NCBI GenBank assembly: GCA_036346255.1
Contig: CM070623.1
Span: 4,320,407 to 4,384,406, forward strand
DNA from: Ampelocalamus luodianensis
Lineage: Eukaryota > Streptophyta > Magnoliopsida > Poales > Poaceae
Length of the DNA stretch: 64,000 bases
Direction: 5' to 3'
Below are positions 47,476 through 58,058 of the stretch, piece by piece. Both the position numbers and the translations under genes were made by a program. Each line of letters opens with the position of its first letter. The first letter of the stretch is position 1. The notes beneath the pieces are model-generated. The model saw only the letters and a program-made list of their open reading frames with translations. It made no database searches and had not been told where the DNA came from.

Positions 47476-47854
47476 TAGTAGGGGATGCATGTCGAATTAG
47501 CAATAGGAAAATAATGTTTATATAAAAATGTTCCCTAAGGCATACAAGAAATAACGTAGGGAATTTGTTGGATTCTTTCCCTAGGCTGGCAGAAAGGCAA
47601 CGTAGGGAAATAAACTTTCCACGTCAGATGGCAATGCCATGTGGACGAGATTTTTCTACCGTTTAAAATCCTAGGGAACGATTCTTTCCCTAGATTTTTC
47701 CAAAAAAAACCACACAAAACATTTTCTTTCCCTCACATTCTTTCCTCTAGTAGCCGTTCCCTACGAATGCCACTAGGGAATCCAATTCCCTACAATTTTT
47801 TTGCATGTTCCCTGGTATATTACTCACTAGGAAAAATGGAGATTTCCAGTAGTG
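47476..47854 (-). repeat. CACTA right subterminal region and inverted repeat
   Basis: About a dozen TTCCCTA/TAGGGAA motifs in both orientations occur at 10-60 base spacing, several preceded by ACG (ACGTAGGGAA). In CACTA elements such subterminal motifs bind the transposase. The terminus is at 47854 (CAGTAGTG). Confidence 0.85.
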
Positions 47855-47928
47855 CAATAGTAAGTATGCAAAGAGAGTGGTGTATTTACATGCTACGATA
47901 GACGTTATGCCAATTGGTGGATAGTTCA

Positions 47929-47982
47929 CATGGTGTTAATATTTGGGATTTAACGCATGGTGTTAATATTTGGGATTTAACG
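47929..47982. repeat. Perfect 27-bp tandem duplication
   Basis: A 27-base unit starting CATGGTGTTAATATTTGG is repeated once without change (47929-47955, 47956-47982). Confidence 0.95.
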
Positions 47983-48690
47983 CCCCTCAACTATCATGTT
48001 TGTCTAAATTTTAACCCCCAACTACGAAATCGGCTAACCAACATCCCTCAACTATCAAAACTAGGTGTATTACCCCACCTGAGGCCATTCCACCCTGGTT
48101 TTCATCCGACATGGTGCTGACATAGCAGCGGTTTTTGACAAATGACCTGGTTTTGGGTGACATGTCAACTGGTTACCGGAATCAACAAATAAAAAAGTGG
48201 GGGCCATATGTCATGCTCTGTGATTTCTTCCACTCCATTTTCTTCCCTCTTCCTTCCTTATCTTCTCTCTCCTCTCTCTACATGAACGATGGTGATGGTG
48301 GGAGGTGGTGGAGCTCCCGACAGCCAACGGCGGCAATGGTGTAGCTCACAGAGGGAGGCGGCGGCGACCAAGGGAGAGAATGGGATAGACTGAGGGAGGC
48401 AGCGGATGGCTGCAACCGTGGAGGAGGAGAGAGAGGGGGGAGTGGAGGAGAAGAGAAAGAAGAGGAGGATAGGTGATGATGGGCAGACCCATTTGTATAT
48501 TTTATTTATAGGATGATTTGGGGGTTGACATGGCATCCAGTCTGGCGCAAAACCTCCACAGTGGAATGGGCGCGAGGGGGTCATTTATCATGGTTTGATA
48601 CTTCAGGGTTGATGGTTACTAGGTTTTTTAGTTGGATATTGAAAAATTAGATAAACATGATAGTTCAAATTTGTAAAATGGACTTATTCA
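47970..48690. mobile_element. Eroded Mutator-like element
   Basis: The left segment (CCCCTCAACTATCATGTTTG, then CCCTCAACTATCAAAACTAG) and the inverted right segment (GAACTATCATGTTTATCTAA, then ACCCTGAAGTATCAAACC) form a diverged inverted repeat of about 100 bases. Between them lies a GC-rich, purine-biased core (48240-48470). The design resembles the element at 20602-22003, but it is older and no target duplication is evident. Confidence 0.6.
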
Positions 48691-48997
48691 TAATATTTGT
48701 GTTTCTTACTGTCGGACCCGGATTTCCTTAATCCAAATCCTCTGTGAAAACACTGTGCTATTCCGTGGATCAGTAGATAGCGCTCACAGGCACATTGTTG
48801 AATCATTCATACAAGGCGTGAACTAAAACATTCAAATATATTACAACCATCAGAGTGACATAGACCACATCGGTTGAGTTTTACAAAAGAGCTGAACATG
48901 CTAAATTGATTACATTACATGAAAGCAACGTAAACTACAGCAGAAGCAAAAGGGGTAGTGCTCATCTCTCCATAGGCAAGAGATCGGGGTGATATGT

Positions 48998-49040
48998 GTA
49001 CGACTGATATTAACCAAGGATTGGATAATATCGGTTGTAC
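48998..49040 (+). other. Conserved LTR hairpin (copy 3)
   Basis: Same stem as at 22088-22131, GTACGACTGATATTA with TAATATCGGTTGTAC. Confidence 0.65.
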
Positions 49041-49584
49041 GCAAATACCGAACGAGTCCACTTAGATTGAGGCGAGACCTAGACTATAGAACTAGACTAC
49101 TCTTCATCAGCTCCTTGTCCATTGACTTCTGGATCCTCGTAGTACGCATAATCTCGTTCATCTGCAGCTTCTGAGGGTTTTGGAGAAAAGAGAGAGAATG
49201 AGCACAACTTCCATGCTCGCGAGCCAACACACAATGCAATAATATACATACAAGGTTTAACAAGGATAGCTCGGTTATTTTATTTGCTAAAGCAACATTT
49301 TTTGAATATTATAATTAAGAATTCCTATCACTTAGCATTTTAACCAAATTGCATTTTATTAAAGAGAGAGAGGCTCGGTGGTGGCGTGCGCTAGAAGAGG
49401 GAGGTGTGGGCGTGATGACCGGGCGCAGGCAGCATGGAGAGGAAGGAGCCGGGAGGGGAGAGCTGGCTCGGGCCAGACAAGAAGAAGGCCAGGGCGAGCT
49501 GGGCCAAGGCCGAAAGAAAAAGGGGCCGGGTGAGAGTGGGCTGGGAGTGGTCCAAGGGAGAACGGGCTAAGCTCAGAAATGGAG

Positions 49585-50727
49585 TGTAACACCCCAACTC
49601 TCAAAGAGCCTGGAATGCTACTGACAATAAACTAATCTAGCACAATCTACAAATTTTTCGACAGAGTCTCCTTTGTTTAATCAGCTATTCCGAGAGTTCA
49701 ACATTAACTCTTAGCATTTAAAAAAATTCTCATAATCATTCATGATAATCAAATAAACATTCCAAGACCTGGCAATCTCATTATTACAACTAAACAGTAA
49801 ATTCAACCACGCCATCCATGGGTGTTATTTAAACAATTCATTTAATTCTAAATTTGGACTAAGCAGCAAACGCCTTAAGAATGTGATATAGTGAGTGCAT
49901 CCACATCTACTCCCTCCCGATCGTATCGTTCCTGCCATGGGTACCTCAAACACATTAACTAGCAAGAATAACCGCTTTTCTGATTGCCCAAAGCGTGATT
50001 AATAGAGCAGCGGTACTAAAAAATTCATAACTTCCTGACCGTTAATCGGATTTGAGTGATATTGGCGGCCACTGAAAGCTAAGAACATAATCTACAAAAC
50101 TCTAGGAGATCAAAACTCCTAATTCGGCCTCTAACCACATGGAACTTGCCGCGCAACATTCTGGACAGAATGCAACTTTAACAGACCGACAACAATCTTG
50201 CCAAAACTAAACAATTTCGGTTCTACGACTAATCGCACAACGACAAACGACGCTAGTTACCCTTTGAGCAGCTGAAGATCACGATCTCCGGATGGCAATC
50301 CCGCTTCCTCCTCTTCTCCCTCCTTCCTTCCCTTCTCTTCTCCCTTCTTCCTTCCCCTTTTCTTCCTCCTTGGCCGGCTGCAATGGAGAGCTCTTCCTCC
50401 CTTGGCCGGCAGCAATGGGGATTCTTGGAGGGGCTTGGGAGGCGCAAGGGAGGGGCAGCCAGGAGGAGGGTGTGGAGAGGAGGAGGTGGCGGCCACCAAA
50501 GGAGAGGGGAAAGTGTGCGGCTAGGGTTTGGGGTGGCACCCCCTTTGGGCGGCCACCCCTAGGCCACATGGGCGGGGCCCAAGCCAGTTGCAGAGAAAAG
50601 CGAAAACCCCCCTCTCTTTTCCTGTTTTGAAGATTTTCTGAATTAAACTTTCCCTCGATTGATTAATCTCTCCCGATTAAATTAATTTATCCCGATTATT
50701 TGCTTCTCACACTTTCAGAGTATTACA
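49585..50727 (-). repeat. Solo LTR, 1143 bp, TGGAG target duplication
   Basis: Plus-strand ends are TGTAACACCCCAACTC and CAGAGTATTACA. TGGAG stands on both sides (49580-49584, 50728-50732). Orientation is minus because GGGGTGTTACA is the terminus beside the primer site in the related LTR at 40258. The GC-rich part 50260-50600 is U3/R; its long frames are incidental. Confidence 0.93.
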
Positions 50728-51355
50728 TGGAGAGATGCCAAATTTGAGAGAAGGGCCCCAAATCCGAAAAAGGGAAATTCGAACTTGGAATTTGAAATTT
50801 AGAAATCGGGAATGTTTGAAACACAGACCCGAGCGAAGAACTAGAAGAGATTTTTGAAATTACTGTAACATCCCAAAAATTGGGATTGTTTTCTAATAGA
50901 TAAAAATGCGAACTTTTTAAAACTTTTGATGGATTTTAATTACAACTTCTTTTCTGGGTTTTATTTGTGAGACTTTTTATCTAATTAAGAAATTTGAGAA
51001 TCCAAATTTCTATAAATCCAAATTTCATTAAGAATTTTAAATGAGTTAAAACAAGGGATGATAACTAACAATCAAAACCTAATTGATAATTAAACCAACT
51101 TGAAACAAAATACAATAATTAAAAGAACAGACTTGATGTAATTATACAGTCAACAAAATAAGAATTTTTAAGGCATGTTTAGAAACTTTCTTCACATCAA
51201 ACAATAAAATACATACAAAGAGAAGCTTAAAGGAATTTTAGAAAAATATGCATAGAACATAAACTCCTGAAACAATTATACAAAAGTCTACATTAGGTTA
51301 GAAGCTCTCCCTAAAATTTTGATAATTTTTCGAGCTATAATTCTATGTCAAATAA

Positions 51356-51947
51356 GAGCATCTCCAGCAGGACCCCTACTTGAGCTCCTAAAACCAAATT
51401 TGAGGGCTTGAGGCAAAAACAGAGGTCCAGCAGGGCCCCTACTAGAGCCCTCAAATTTGAGGGGCCCCTAAAATCCCCCCTCAAGCCCTCATTCCTGGGG
51501 GCTCTAGGCCAAGCCCCCAAATCACGGTTTCCTGCGCGCCCTGGTCCCGATTCTTCCCCCGCCAGCCTTTTTCCCCTCCCGCGCCCGCTCCTTCCCCCGC
51601 CCAAATTTGATGATTATGTCATTTGATTTGCAGAGATGTTATGAACTATGTTATCATTAAATTCGGACCAAATTTGTCTTTGAATTTAAATTTGAATATT
51701 TGTATTTTCATTCATAATTTTAAGTATAGTGCTTTAGAGTTATAGTTTAAATAAATTATTATATAATGTGACGTTCTCAAATACATATGCATATAGTGTG
51801 TGAGAAAATAGAGGGAATTAAGAAGTAGGGGCCTGTTTTGAGGGCTCCTGTTGGAGTGTAGCCCAGAAAACAGAGCCCTCAAAAGTAGAGGGAGCCCTCA
51901 AATTAAAAGTAGTGGTTCTGTTTTGAGGGGTCCTGCTGGAGATGCTC
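51356..51947. mobile_element. PIF/Harbinger-like element, 592 bp, TAA duplication
   Basis: Both ends read GAGCATCTCCAGCAGGACCC (inverted at the right end), and TAA flanks both sides (51353-51355, 51948-51950). GAGCATCTCC-type ends with a TAA/TTA duplication are typical of PIF/Harbinger and Tourist-like elements. Additional subterminal TTTGAGGGCTC motifs occur in both halves. No transposase. Confidence 0.88.
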
Positions 51948-52133
51948 TAATCACCTAAAGCTCTCAGCCTTTTTCCGAAAATTCTGGAACTCAAATTCAT
52001 TTCACCCCTCACTGAACCGTGGCCCCCATCCACCAGACCTTCTCCTCCACGTTGCTCCCACGCGCTCGACATGCAGCTCGCCACCGCCGCTCCCCTGCCC
52101 ATGCCGGCCACCTCGTTGCCTCCGCCTCCCACC

Positions 52134-52140
52134 TATAAAG
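52134..52140 (+). promoter_or_regulatory. LTR TATA box
   Basis: TATAAAG in CCACCTATAAAGGTCAGCCC, at the end of the GC-rich U3 of the long LTR. Confidence 0.5.
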
Positions 52141-54289
52141 GTCAGCCCGAGCCGCCCTCAATGCCCTTTTCATCTCCCTGCCACTCACCCTCCATTACCC
52201 TTCTTCCCCGAGCTCCACAAGAGCAAAGAGATCCGAATGCCAAGAGCCAAAGCCGCCGCGGCCGCCTCGACGTTCCGGCCATTCCAACGACCTCCGGCCA
52301 TTCCCGACCACGTCACGGGGCGCCCTGCACCACGAGGAGCCGAACCCCTCAGCTAATTTGGAGGTTGCGTCACCAGGAAGCCGCGCACCCGGATTCTTCC
52401 TCGGTTCCGGCCGGCACCGCTTCCACCGCCAACGCTCCTCCTCCGGCTAACCTCCTTCCAATTACTCTCTCCGTGAGCATCACTAGGAACCCCCTAACCT
52501 ACCCCATCCCTCACTTGCTCTCTCGTTCTCTCCAGGATCGCCGCCACGATGAACCGGCCGCGCCACAGGAGGCTCCCGCCGCCAGCGCGACTCGGCACTG
52601 CTCCGCCTCCACGGCTTGTACAGGCGAGTTCCTCTGACCCTCTTCATGCTCAGGCTTCCGCTAATTTCTCCCCTAGCTCTCTCTGGCACCGCCGTCCCAT
52701 TTCCCCTACATCGCCGGCCGCCGCACACCGCCCCTAGCCCGCCACCGGCAGCCCCTTGCCGCAACTCCACCACCACTAGGACCACCATGCTGCCCCAGTT
52801 CCATTTTCGCTACTTCCCACCGCCGCCAACCTCCCTGTCGCCGGCGATGGCCGCCGCCCCAATTCGGCCCGAGCTCCCCTGCCCTGCCTTCTTGAACTCC
52901 CTGTGTTTATTTCTCTCTTCCACTACTGCTAAATGTTCAGAAATGCTAATTGATCTTGTAACTGATGTTGGAACCACTGGTAAAACAACCATATGATGCT
53001 AACAAATAATGCGAATGTCATCTGGGTCATTCAAATGGATCAACAATATTAAAAGATTGAAATTGGAGAGTAGCAATTCATTTCAGGAATAGTTGTGTTG
53101 TCTGACAAGTATTCAGAGAAGGTTAAATGGATGTATGAGCAGAGAATAGTGAAAACTTGAATTGTCAGGAGAACTCATTTGCAAAGCCAACTTCTAAATG
53201 CTAACCAACATTCTGAATGTCAAGTATGTCACTCAAATGAACTAACCAATTCAAAATTTGAGTCTGAAGGAAGTAACCAGTAGTACTTAAACTATTCTTT
53301 TGTAAGATTCATGAACAGAGAGCGTAATCAGAAATAATTAGAGTTAACAGTGAGCTCATAACATTGCTAATACAAGTAGTTAGAAGTGTCCTTGACTCAA
53401 TTAGCCATAGAACCTTTATCTAACTAGCAGCAGTTTGTCTCGGAGTCCTGTAGCAATTCTGAAACAAACACCAAACTGTAAGCTTTTGATGAGTGTAAAT
53501 AACAGAGAAAGGAAACTAGAGATTGCAATGGTTGCAGCACAGAACACACATCCCAGCTCTAAATTGATTCTCCAAAACATTGAGAATTCATATTTGACTG
53601 AATTTCAGAAGGTTCAGAATCTCAATGTTTTTCTAACAAGTATGGTAGTAGGGCCATTCCAGTTAGGTTGATTAGATAAATTCAGTTAGCAGGGATTACT
53701 GCTTAACTTGCAAATCAAATTACACTCTCATCCTGTTTAGTGAATTGGTAGTTGGTTGATAGGGTGATTAGGAAATGACAGATAGCCACCAGTAAGTAGT
53801 CCAAAGTGTTTAGGGGTTGATTGAATAGATTAGTGGGCTAAACCTCCATTAGCACTAAAAGGAAGTTGCAGTATAGAAATATGAAAAACAGGAAGCCTAC
53901 TGGCAATGGGCCTCCTATCAGTAAATAGTTAGTTTAAAGACACCTCAATAGAAATTACACCTTGACTAAGTCGATCAGTAGGTAGTATTTGCAATTAGAA
54001 AGATAGCTATCCCAATCAATAAATACTAATGGCAGTGAGATTGAAAGAACCAACTAGCTATGAGTTGCAAAGACAAAACTACTTAGGAATCAAGCTAGGA
54101 TAGTTGCTTAGGCTGTCACTAGGATGATACTAACTTAAGAAATTAAGCTAACTAGTAGGGTTATTAGCAAGGATAACCCAAGGTAGCAAGTCCATTCCTA
54201 AATTAAGTGATTAGTAAATGTTATAAGCTGATCAACCTAGGTAATTAGAGGTTAACTAAGAGCAAAACCATCTACTACTAACAGATGTT

Positions 54290-54700
54290 ATAGCTGATAC
54301 TAGGACACTCAAGTGGATTAGCAAAACTAAAGATTGGAATTTAAAGAGAGTAGTCAGTAGCACTTAAGCTCAAAAAGAATTGTCTGTTGTAACATATATG
54401 GACAGGAAGAGACTTAGATGAAAACCTGAAATAACAGTGGGTTCATAAACCTATTAAATGACTAACTGATTACTCAAAAGCATTGTTTAATTGGGTATTT
54501 GAATTAGTTAACAAATACTCATTCTCTTAATAAATTCTCCAATTGAACTACATGAACACGGAAGGCAATCTAAGAATAGTTAGAAATAACAGTAGTCAAA
54601 TGACTTTGCTAATACAAATAGTTAGAAAGTTCATTAAGTCAGTTAAGCTTAGGATATTAAGCTAATAAGAGGCAACCTAATCTAAATAGCAGATATTGAT
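54290..54700. repeat. Diverged copy of 53010-53420 within the long LTR
   Basis: Both stretches contain, in order: a T-rich start with GATTGGAATT/GATTGAAATTGGAGAG, AGTAGCACTTAA/AGTAGTACTTAA, AGAAATAATTAGAGTTAACAGT/AGAAATAACAGT and TTGCTAATACAAGTAGTTAG/TTGCTAATACAAATAGTTAG. The region 52980-54780 is otherwise non-coding. Confidence 0.5.
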
Positions 54701-55901
54701 GTGAAATATTCCAAACCAACAGTGAACAACCAATTGGTTTTGGTTAGTGAGCTGTAAATCCTAATTGCTGCATGAATTCTTTTGACATGTTGATATCCCT
54801 ACTTTGTTAACATTAGGATATGGGTTAGACAATATATAATGTCAATTGGAAATTTTGAGTGCGAGCTATCGCACAAATGCTTACTAGAATGATAGAATTT
54901 TCTAAAAAGGATGTATAAAGGACACTATGGTAAATGTGAATTTGGGAGATTTGTGAAAATGTTCAGAGGGGTGTGCCTCTGTTATTTTGGTATTAAAACA
55001 AAATGCAAAACCTAGTTTTAGACGCGGGCGAGTTATATTATATTCTGAAAAAGTGGGAAAGGAACCTCACTAGTAGATAGGGAGAGATTCTCGCCCGGGT
55101 CAATTAAGGACCGAGCACTGGTATATCCGACCTAAGCGTAAGCGTGCAACCATAGTGCCATTTATGGGGTGGCCTTAGCTAATTAAGTTATCAAGAACTA
55201 GCCTTGCATGAGGGGTAGGCAGGAGAGGTGCGAGCATGTTTGATTGCCGACATAACGATGAATGCCTCACTGGAACGGGGATACCTGGGCGAAGTGACAA
55301 TAAATGTAGCACTTAGATGGGTATGCCTAGGTTCGGTGAGGAATAACATTCGATGGGCTAAGTGCAAGGTTAAGGCTAGATGATGTAAAGGCTTCGACAC
55401 GTGCTCTAGACTGCTTACCTACGGTAGTGAGCGGTGACATCGATACGTGCCAAACAAACTAGAGAAGTTGTGTACTGTGGGTAAAGTTGTACCACTCTGC
55501 AGAGTGTAAATCTATTATAATAGCCGTGCTCACGGTGATGAGCGTGCTAAGTGTAGTATTGCTAGGTATAATCTTGATTTTCACAAAAACTGCCTTATCG
55601 GAAAGTGTGGGAAATGGTTTTTGATTTATTTATGATAACTTCCATGTTATGGCTGAACGTAAATTGTTGCTCGCAGCCATGGAAGACTGTGAGCTGTAGT
55701 TGTTCTTATTATTGGATCATTCAATTACTTACTTACTGTCCTGTTATCTATTTAACTGCTCATTTCAAATTCCGTTGCAAAGTACTACTTATGGATATTG
55801 CAAATAAAACCTGCTTAGCGCAAAATAACTTGTAGCATAGAGCCTTCTCTTGATTAGCCTTGCATTTAATATAACTTTTGCGATACACTACAAGTCTTGC
55901 T

Positions 55902-55917
55902 GAGTACACAAGTACTC
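55902..55917 (+). other. GAGTAC...GTACTC hairpin (long LTR copy)
   Basis: Inverted hexamers separated by four bases near the 3' end of the LTR. Equivalents lie at 1737-1753, 25457-25473 and 32679-32695, with a near match at 9234-9249. Confidence 0.7.
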
Positions 55918-56425
55918 AATTTTGCTTATGTTGTTGTTTAGAGTATGAAGATGAACCGACGCTGGCGGCGCTTTCGCACCTGCAACCGCAGAGGTTCGGG
56001 GCGGGTCTATCTAGGATTTGTTTCTTGTCGGTTGCCTTTGGGTATGGATGGGCACACCGTTGGAATTTGTTTACTTTCACCACTTTTAATCTTCCGCTGC
56101 TATTTCTGTTACTCTGTTACTTCTGGTACCTAAGTCTTATTTGGCCGGTCGGCCTTTGTAATGTAAATACTACAATTGATTAAGTTAAGTACCATTTTGC
56201 TTTACCTTGTATATGTGAATGTATGGTTGTGAATACCAAATGTTGTGAATGTGTGTGCTAGCTACTGATCTAGGGACTAGCACAGAATACACATAGGGTC
56301 TTCGGGTATTCCACGCCCGGGGGTCCGACAATTACTTTAGCAATTTTGACATACGACGGAAGAACGAAAACGAAAAAAGGTAATTACTATTCACCATTTG
56401 ACAAACCGAAAATGGGAATGTTACA

Positions 56426-56437
56426 GCCCTACCCACC
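56426..56437 (-). promoter_or_regulatory. Polypurine tract of the Tekay-like element
   Basis: GGTGGGTAGGGC on the minus strand, directly before the LTR start TGTAACATTCCC and directly after the integrase stop region. Confidence 0.85.
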
Positions 56438-56866
56438 TTAAACAGAATCTCGACCTCGAGATTCTAGCTGCTCCGGGAACAGGGACGGGTAATCCTGCTT
56501 CAGTTGATTTTTGCGCTCCCAGGTGGCTTCTTTTGCTAAGTGGTGACTCCACTGGACCTTGCACAGGCGGATGACTTGACGTCTTGTTCGCTTCTCGATG
56601 ACGTCGAGGATCTTGACGAGATGCTCTGGATAAGTGAGATCTGGTTGAAGGGCAACAGCTTCGACGGGCGTCTGCTCTTCAAGTACTCTGAGACATTTCT
56701 TCAGTTGAGAGACATGAAACACGTTGTGGACGTCTAACAGGTTTTCAGGTAGCTCTAGCTGATAGGCTACTTCTCCACGCTTGGCGGTGATCGGGAACGG
56801 GCCTATGTATCTTGGTGCGAGCTTTCCTTTAACTTTGAATCTTCGAGTTCCACGAAGCGGTGACAC
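56438..56866 (-). pseudogene. Integrase C-terminus with chromodomain
   Basis: Blocks: LAPRYIGPFPI (GPF/Y-type module, residues about 15-25), AYQLELPENLLDVHNVFHVS, LKKC, and a chromodomain-like end ILDVIEKRTRRQVIRLCKVQ then W, ATWERKNQL and a short tail (residues about 85-130). Chromodomains on integrase guide insertion to marked chromatin in chromoviruses. The frame is continuous with the integrase core at 57504-56866 except for a stop at the join. Confidence 0.88.
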
Positions 56867-57504
56867 TACACATTATCTCCAACTTCAAATGTTAACTCTC
56901 TCCAACGGTTGTCGGCATAACTCTTTTGTCTGGACTGAGCGGCTTGAAGGCGATCTCTGATCAGTCGAACTTTCTCTTTCGCTTGCTTGAGGGTATCAGG
57001 TCCGAAGATATATCCTTTACCTGATTCTGACCAATGCAGAGGGGTTCTGCATTTTCTTCCATAGAGCGCTTCGAACGGGGACATTTTCAGACTTGACTGA
57101 AAACTATTATTGTATGCAAACTCAGCATACGGTAGACATTTCTCCAAGTCTACAGTGAATTCCAAAGCACAAGCTCGAAGCATGTCTTTAAGAATCTGAT
57201 TTGTTCTTTCCGTCTGACTATCAGTCTGAGGATGGTACGCTGTACTGAAATCCAAGTGGGTTCCGAGTACGTAATGCAAACTAGCCCAGAAATGCGAGGT
57301 AAATTGAGAACCTCGATCTGAGACTATTCTTTTGGGTACTCCATGTAAACACACAATACAAGCCATATATAACTCGGCTAACTTGTCTCCCTTGTAGGTT
57401 GTCTTCACAGGGATAAAGTGGGCAACTTTAGTTAATCTGTCAACTATAACCCAAATGGAGTCACATTCGGACTTGGTTCGAGGCAAACCGGTAATGAAAT
57501 CCAT
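56866..57504 (-). pseudogene. Integrase catalytic core
   Basis: First catalytic Asp in MDFITGLPRTKSE, second in VSDRGSQFTS and the Glu in TDSQTERTNQ, about 35 residues on, giving the DD35E set. The family's TDGQTERTNQ is TDSQ here. It continues with EFAYNNSFQSSLKMSPFEAL and GRKCRTPLHW. The core joins element DNA to the target. The frame is intact for 212 codons, then stops. Confidence 0.92.
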
Positions 57505-58058
57505 TCTAATTTCTTCCCATTTCCACTAAGGGATCTGGAGTGGTTGTAGCAATCTTGTTGGTCTCTGATATTCAGCCTTGATTCGCTGACATACATCACA
57601 ACAAGCTACATACTCGGCGATGTCTCTTTTCATTCGTGGCCACCAATATAGAATCTTCATGTCTTAATACATCTTGGTGTTGCCTGGGTGCAGGGTGTAT
57701 GCTGAGCTGTGAGCTTCTTTCAGTAACAAGTCTTTGAGTTCCTTCTGGGGGGAACAAAGAGACGTTTCCCATACCATAGGATTCCTTGTTGATCTTCGAT
57801 CATCTTGGGGGATTTTCCTTTTTCCATGAGATGCTTGAATCTCTGGACTCCAGGATGTCCTTCTTGAGCGGTCTTGATCTGCTCTTCTAGAGTTGGTTGG
57901 GCTTCCATAGCGGCTACAGTGCCCTGTTCTATTAAGCAAAGGTTGTAATCCTTTATCAGCTCTAACCATCTTCTTTGTCGGAGGTTGAGATCTGATTGAG
58001 TGAAAATGTACTTGAGACTCTTGTGGTCTGTGTAGATATCACAATGATTTCTAATCAA
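57505..58058 (-). pseudogene. RNase H end and integrase zinc-binding domain
   Basis: From 58058: a stop splits IWWH from RNHCDIYTDHKSLKYIFTQ (RNase H end). LRQRRWLELIKDYN follows, and then a deletion before AAMEAQPTLEEQIK. In a second frame the integrase HHCC module begins LLKEAHSSAYTLHPGNTKMY. A stop comes next, and then KILYWWPRMKRDIAEYV and CCDVCQRIKAEYQ. All four metal ligands are readable, across two frames. Confidence 0.82.

Larger units (their letters stand above)
26463..47854 (+). mobile_element. Gene-carrying CACTA (En/Spm) transposon, non-autonomous
   Basis: Left end CACTACTAGAAATCCC (then TATTTTTCCTA) at 26463. The right end, read inverted from 47854, is CACTACTGGAAATCTCC (then ATTTTTCCTA). 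The 3-base duplication CAA is on both sides (26460-26462, 47855-47857), as expected for this superfamily. Subterminal copies of TTCCCTA/TAGGGAA are numerous: about 12 in 47480-47840 and several in 26510-26625. No transposase or TNP-like frame is present. Inside, in sense, lie the exons and introns of a MAP3K gene fragment, interrupted in one intron by about 16.7 kb of retroelements. Without those inserts the element would be roughly 4.7 kb. It landed in a subtilase intron. Confidence 0.92.
50871..56330 (+). repeat. Very long solo LTR with ATTAC target duplication
   Basis: Starts TGTAACATCCCAAAAATTGG and ends GGGGGTCCGACA. ATTAC flanks both ends (50866-50870, 56331-56335). It contains a PIF/Harbinger-like element (51356-51947), a TATA box (52134-52140) after GC-rich U3 and a long non-coding AT-rich stretch (52950-54780) with diverged internal repeats. 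Its 3' part (54760-56330) is shared with 29440-33091 and 1378-2164. Without the insert it is about 4.9 kb, unusually long for a plant LTR; an undetected further insertion in 52950-54780 is possible. Confidence 0.75.
48710..56425 (-). repeat. 3' LTR of the Tekay-like element, with nested insertions
   Basis: Own sequence is 48710-49584, 50733-50865 and 56336-56425. The rest is a solo LTR with TGGAG duplication and a long LTR with ATTAC duplication. The end TGTCGGACCCGG and the start (inverted) TGTAACATTCCC define it. Compared with the 5' LTR it has lost about 1.4 kb at 49364. Confidence 0.85.

Noticed and set aside
48258..48584. Minus-strand frame in the eroded Mutator-like element
   Set aside because: Purine-rich core read in the antisense direction; no family resemblance.
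52071..52996. Plus-strand Pro/Ser/Ala-rich frames near the TATA box at 52134
   Set aside because: They lie in the U3/R part of the long LTR, where GC-rich leader sequence gives open frames without coding meaning.
54805..56330. A separate 1.5-kb solo LTR starting at TGTTAACATTAGG
   Set aside because: Flanks TACTT and ATTAC do not match, and similarity with the copy at 29440 extends further left than 54805; the ATTAC pair fits a start at 50871 better.
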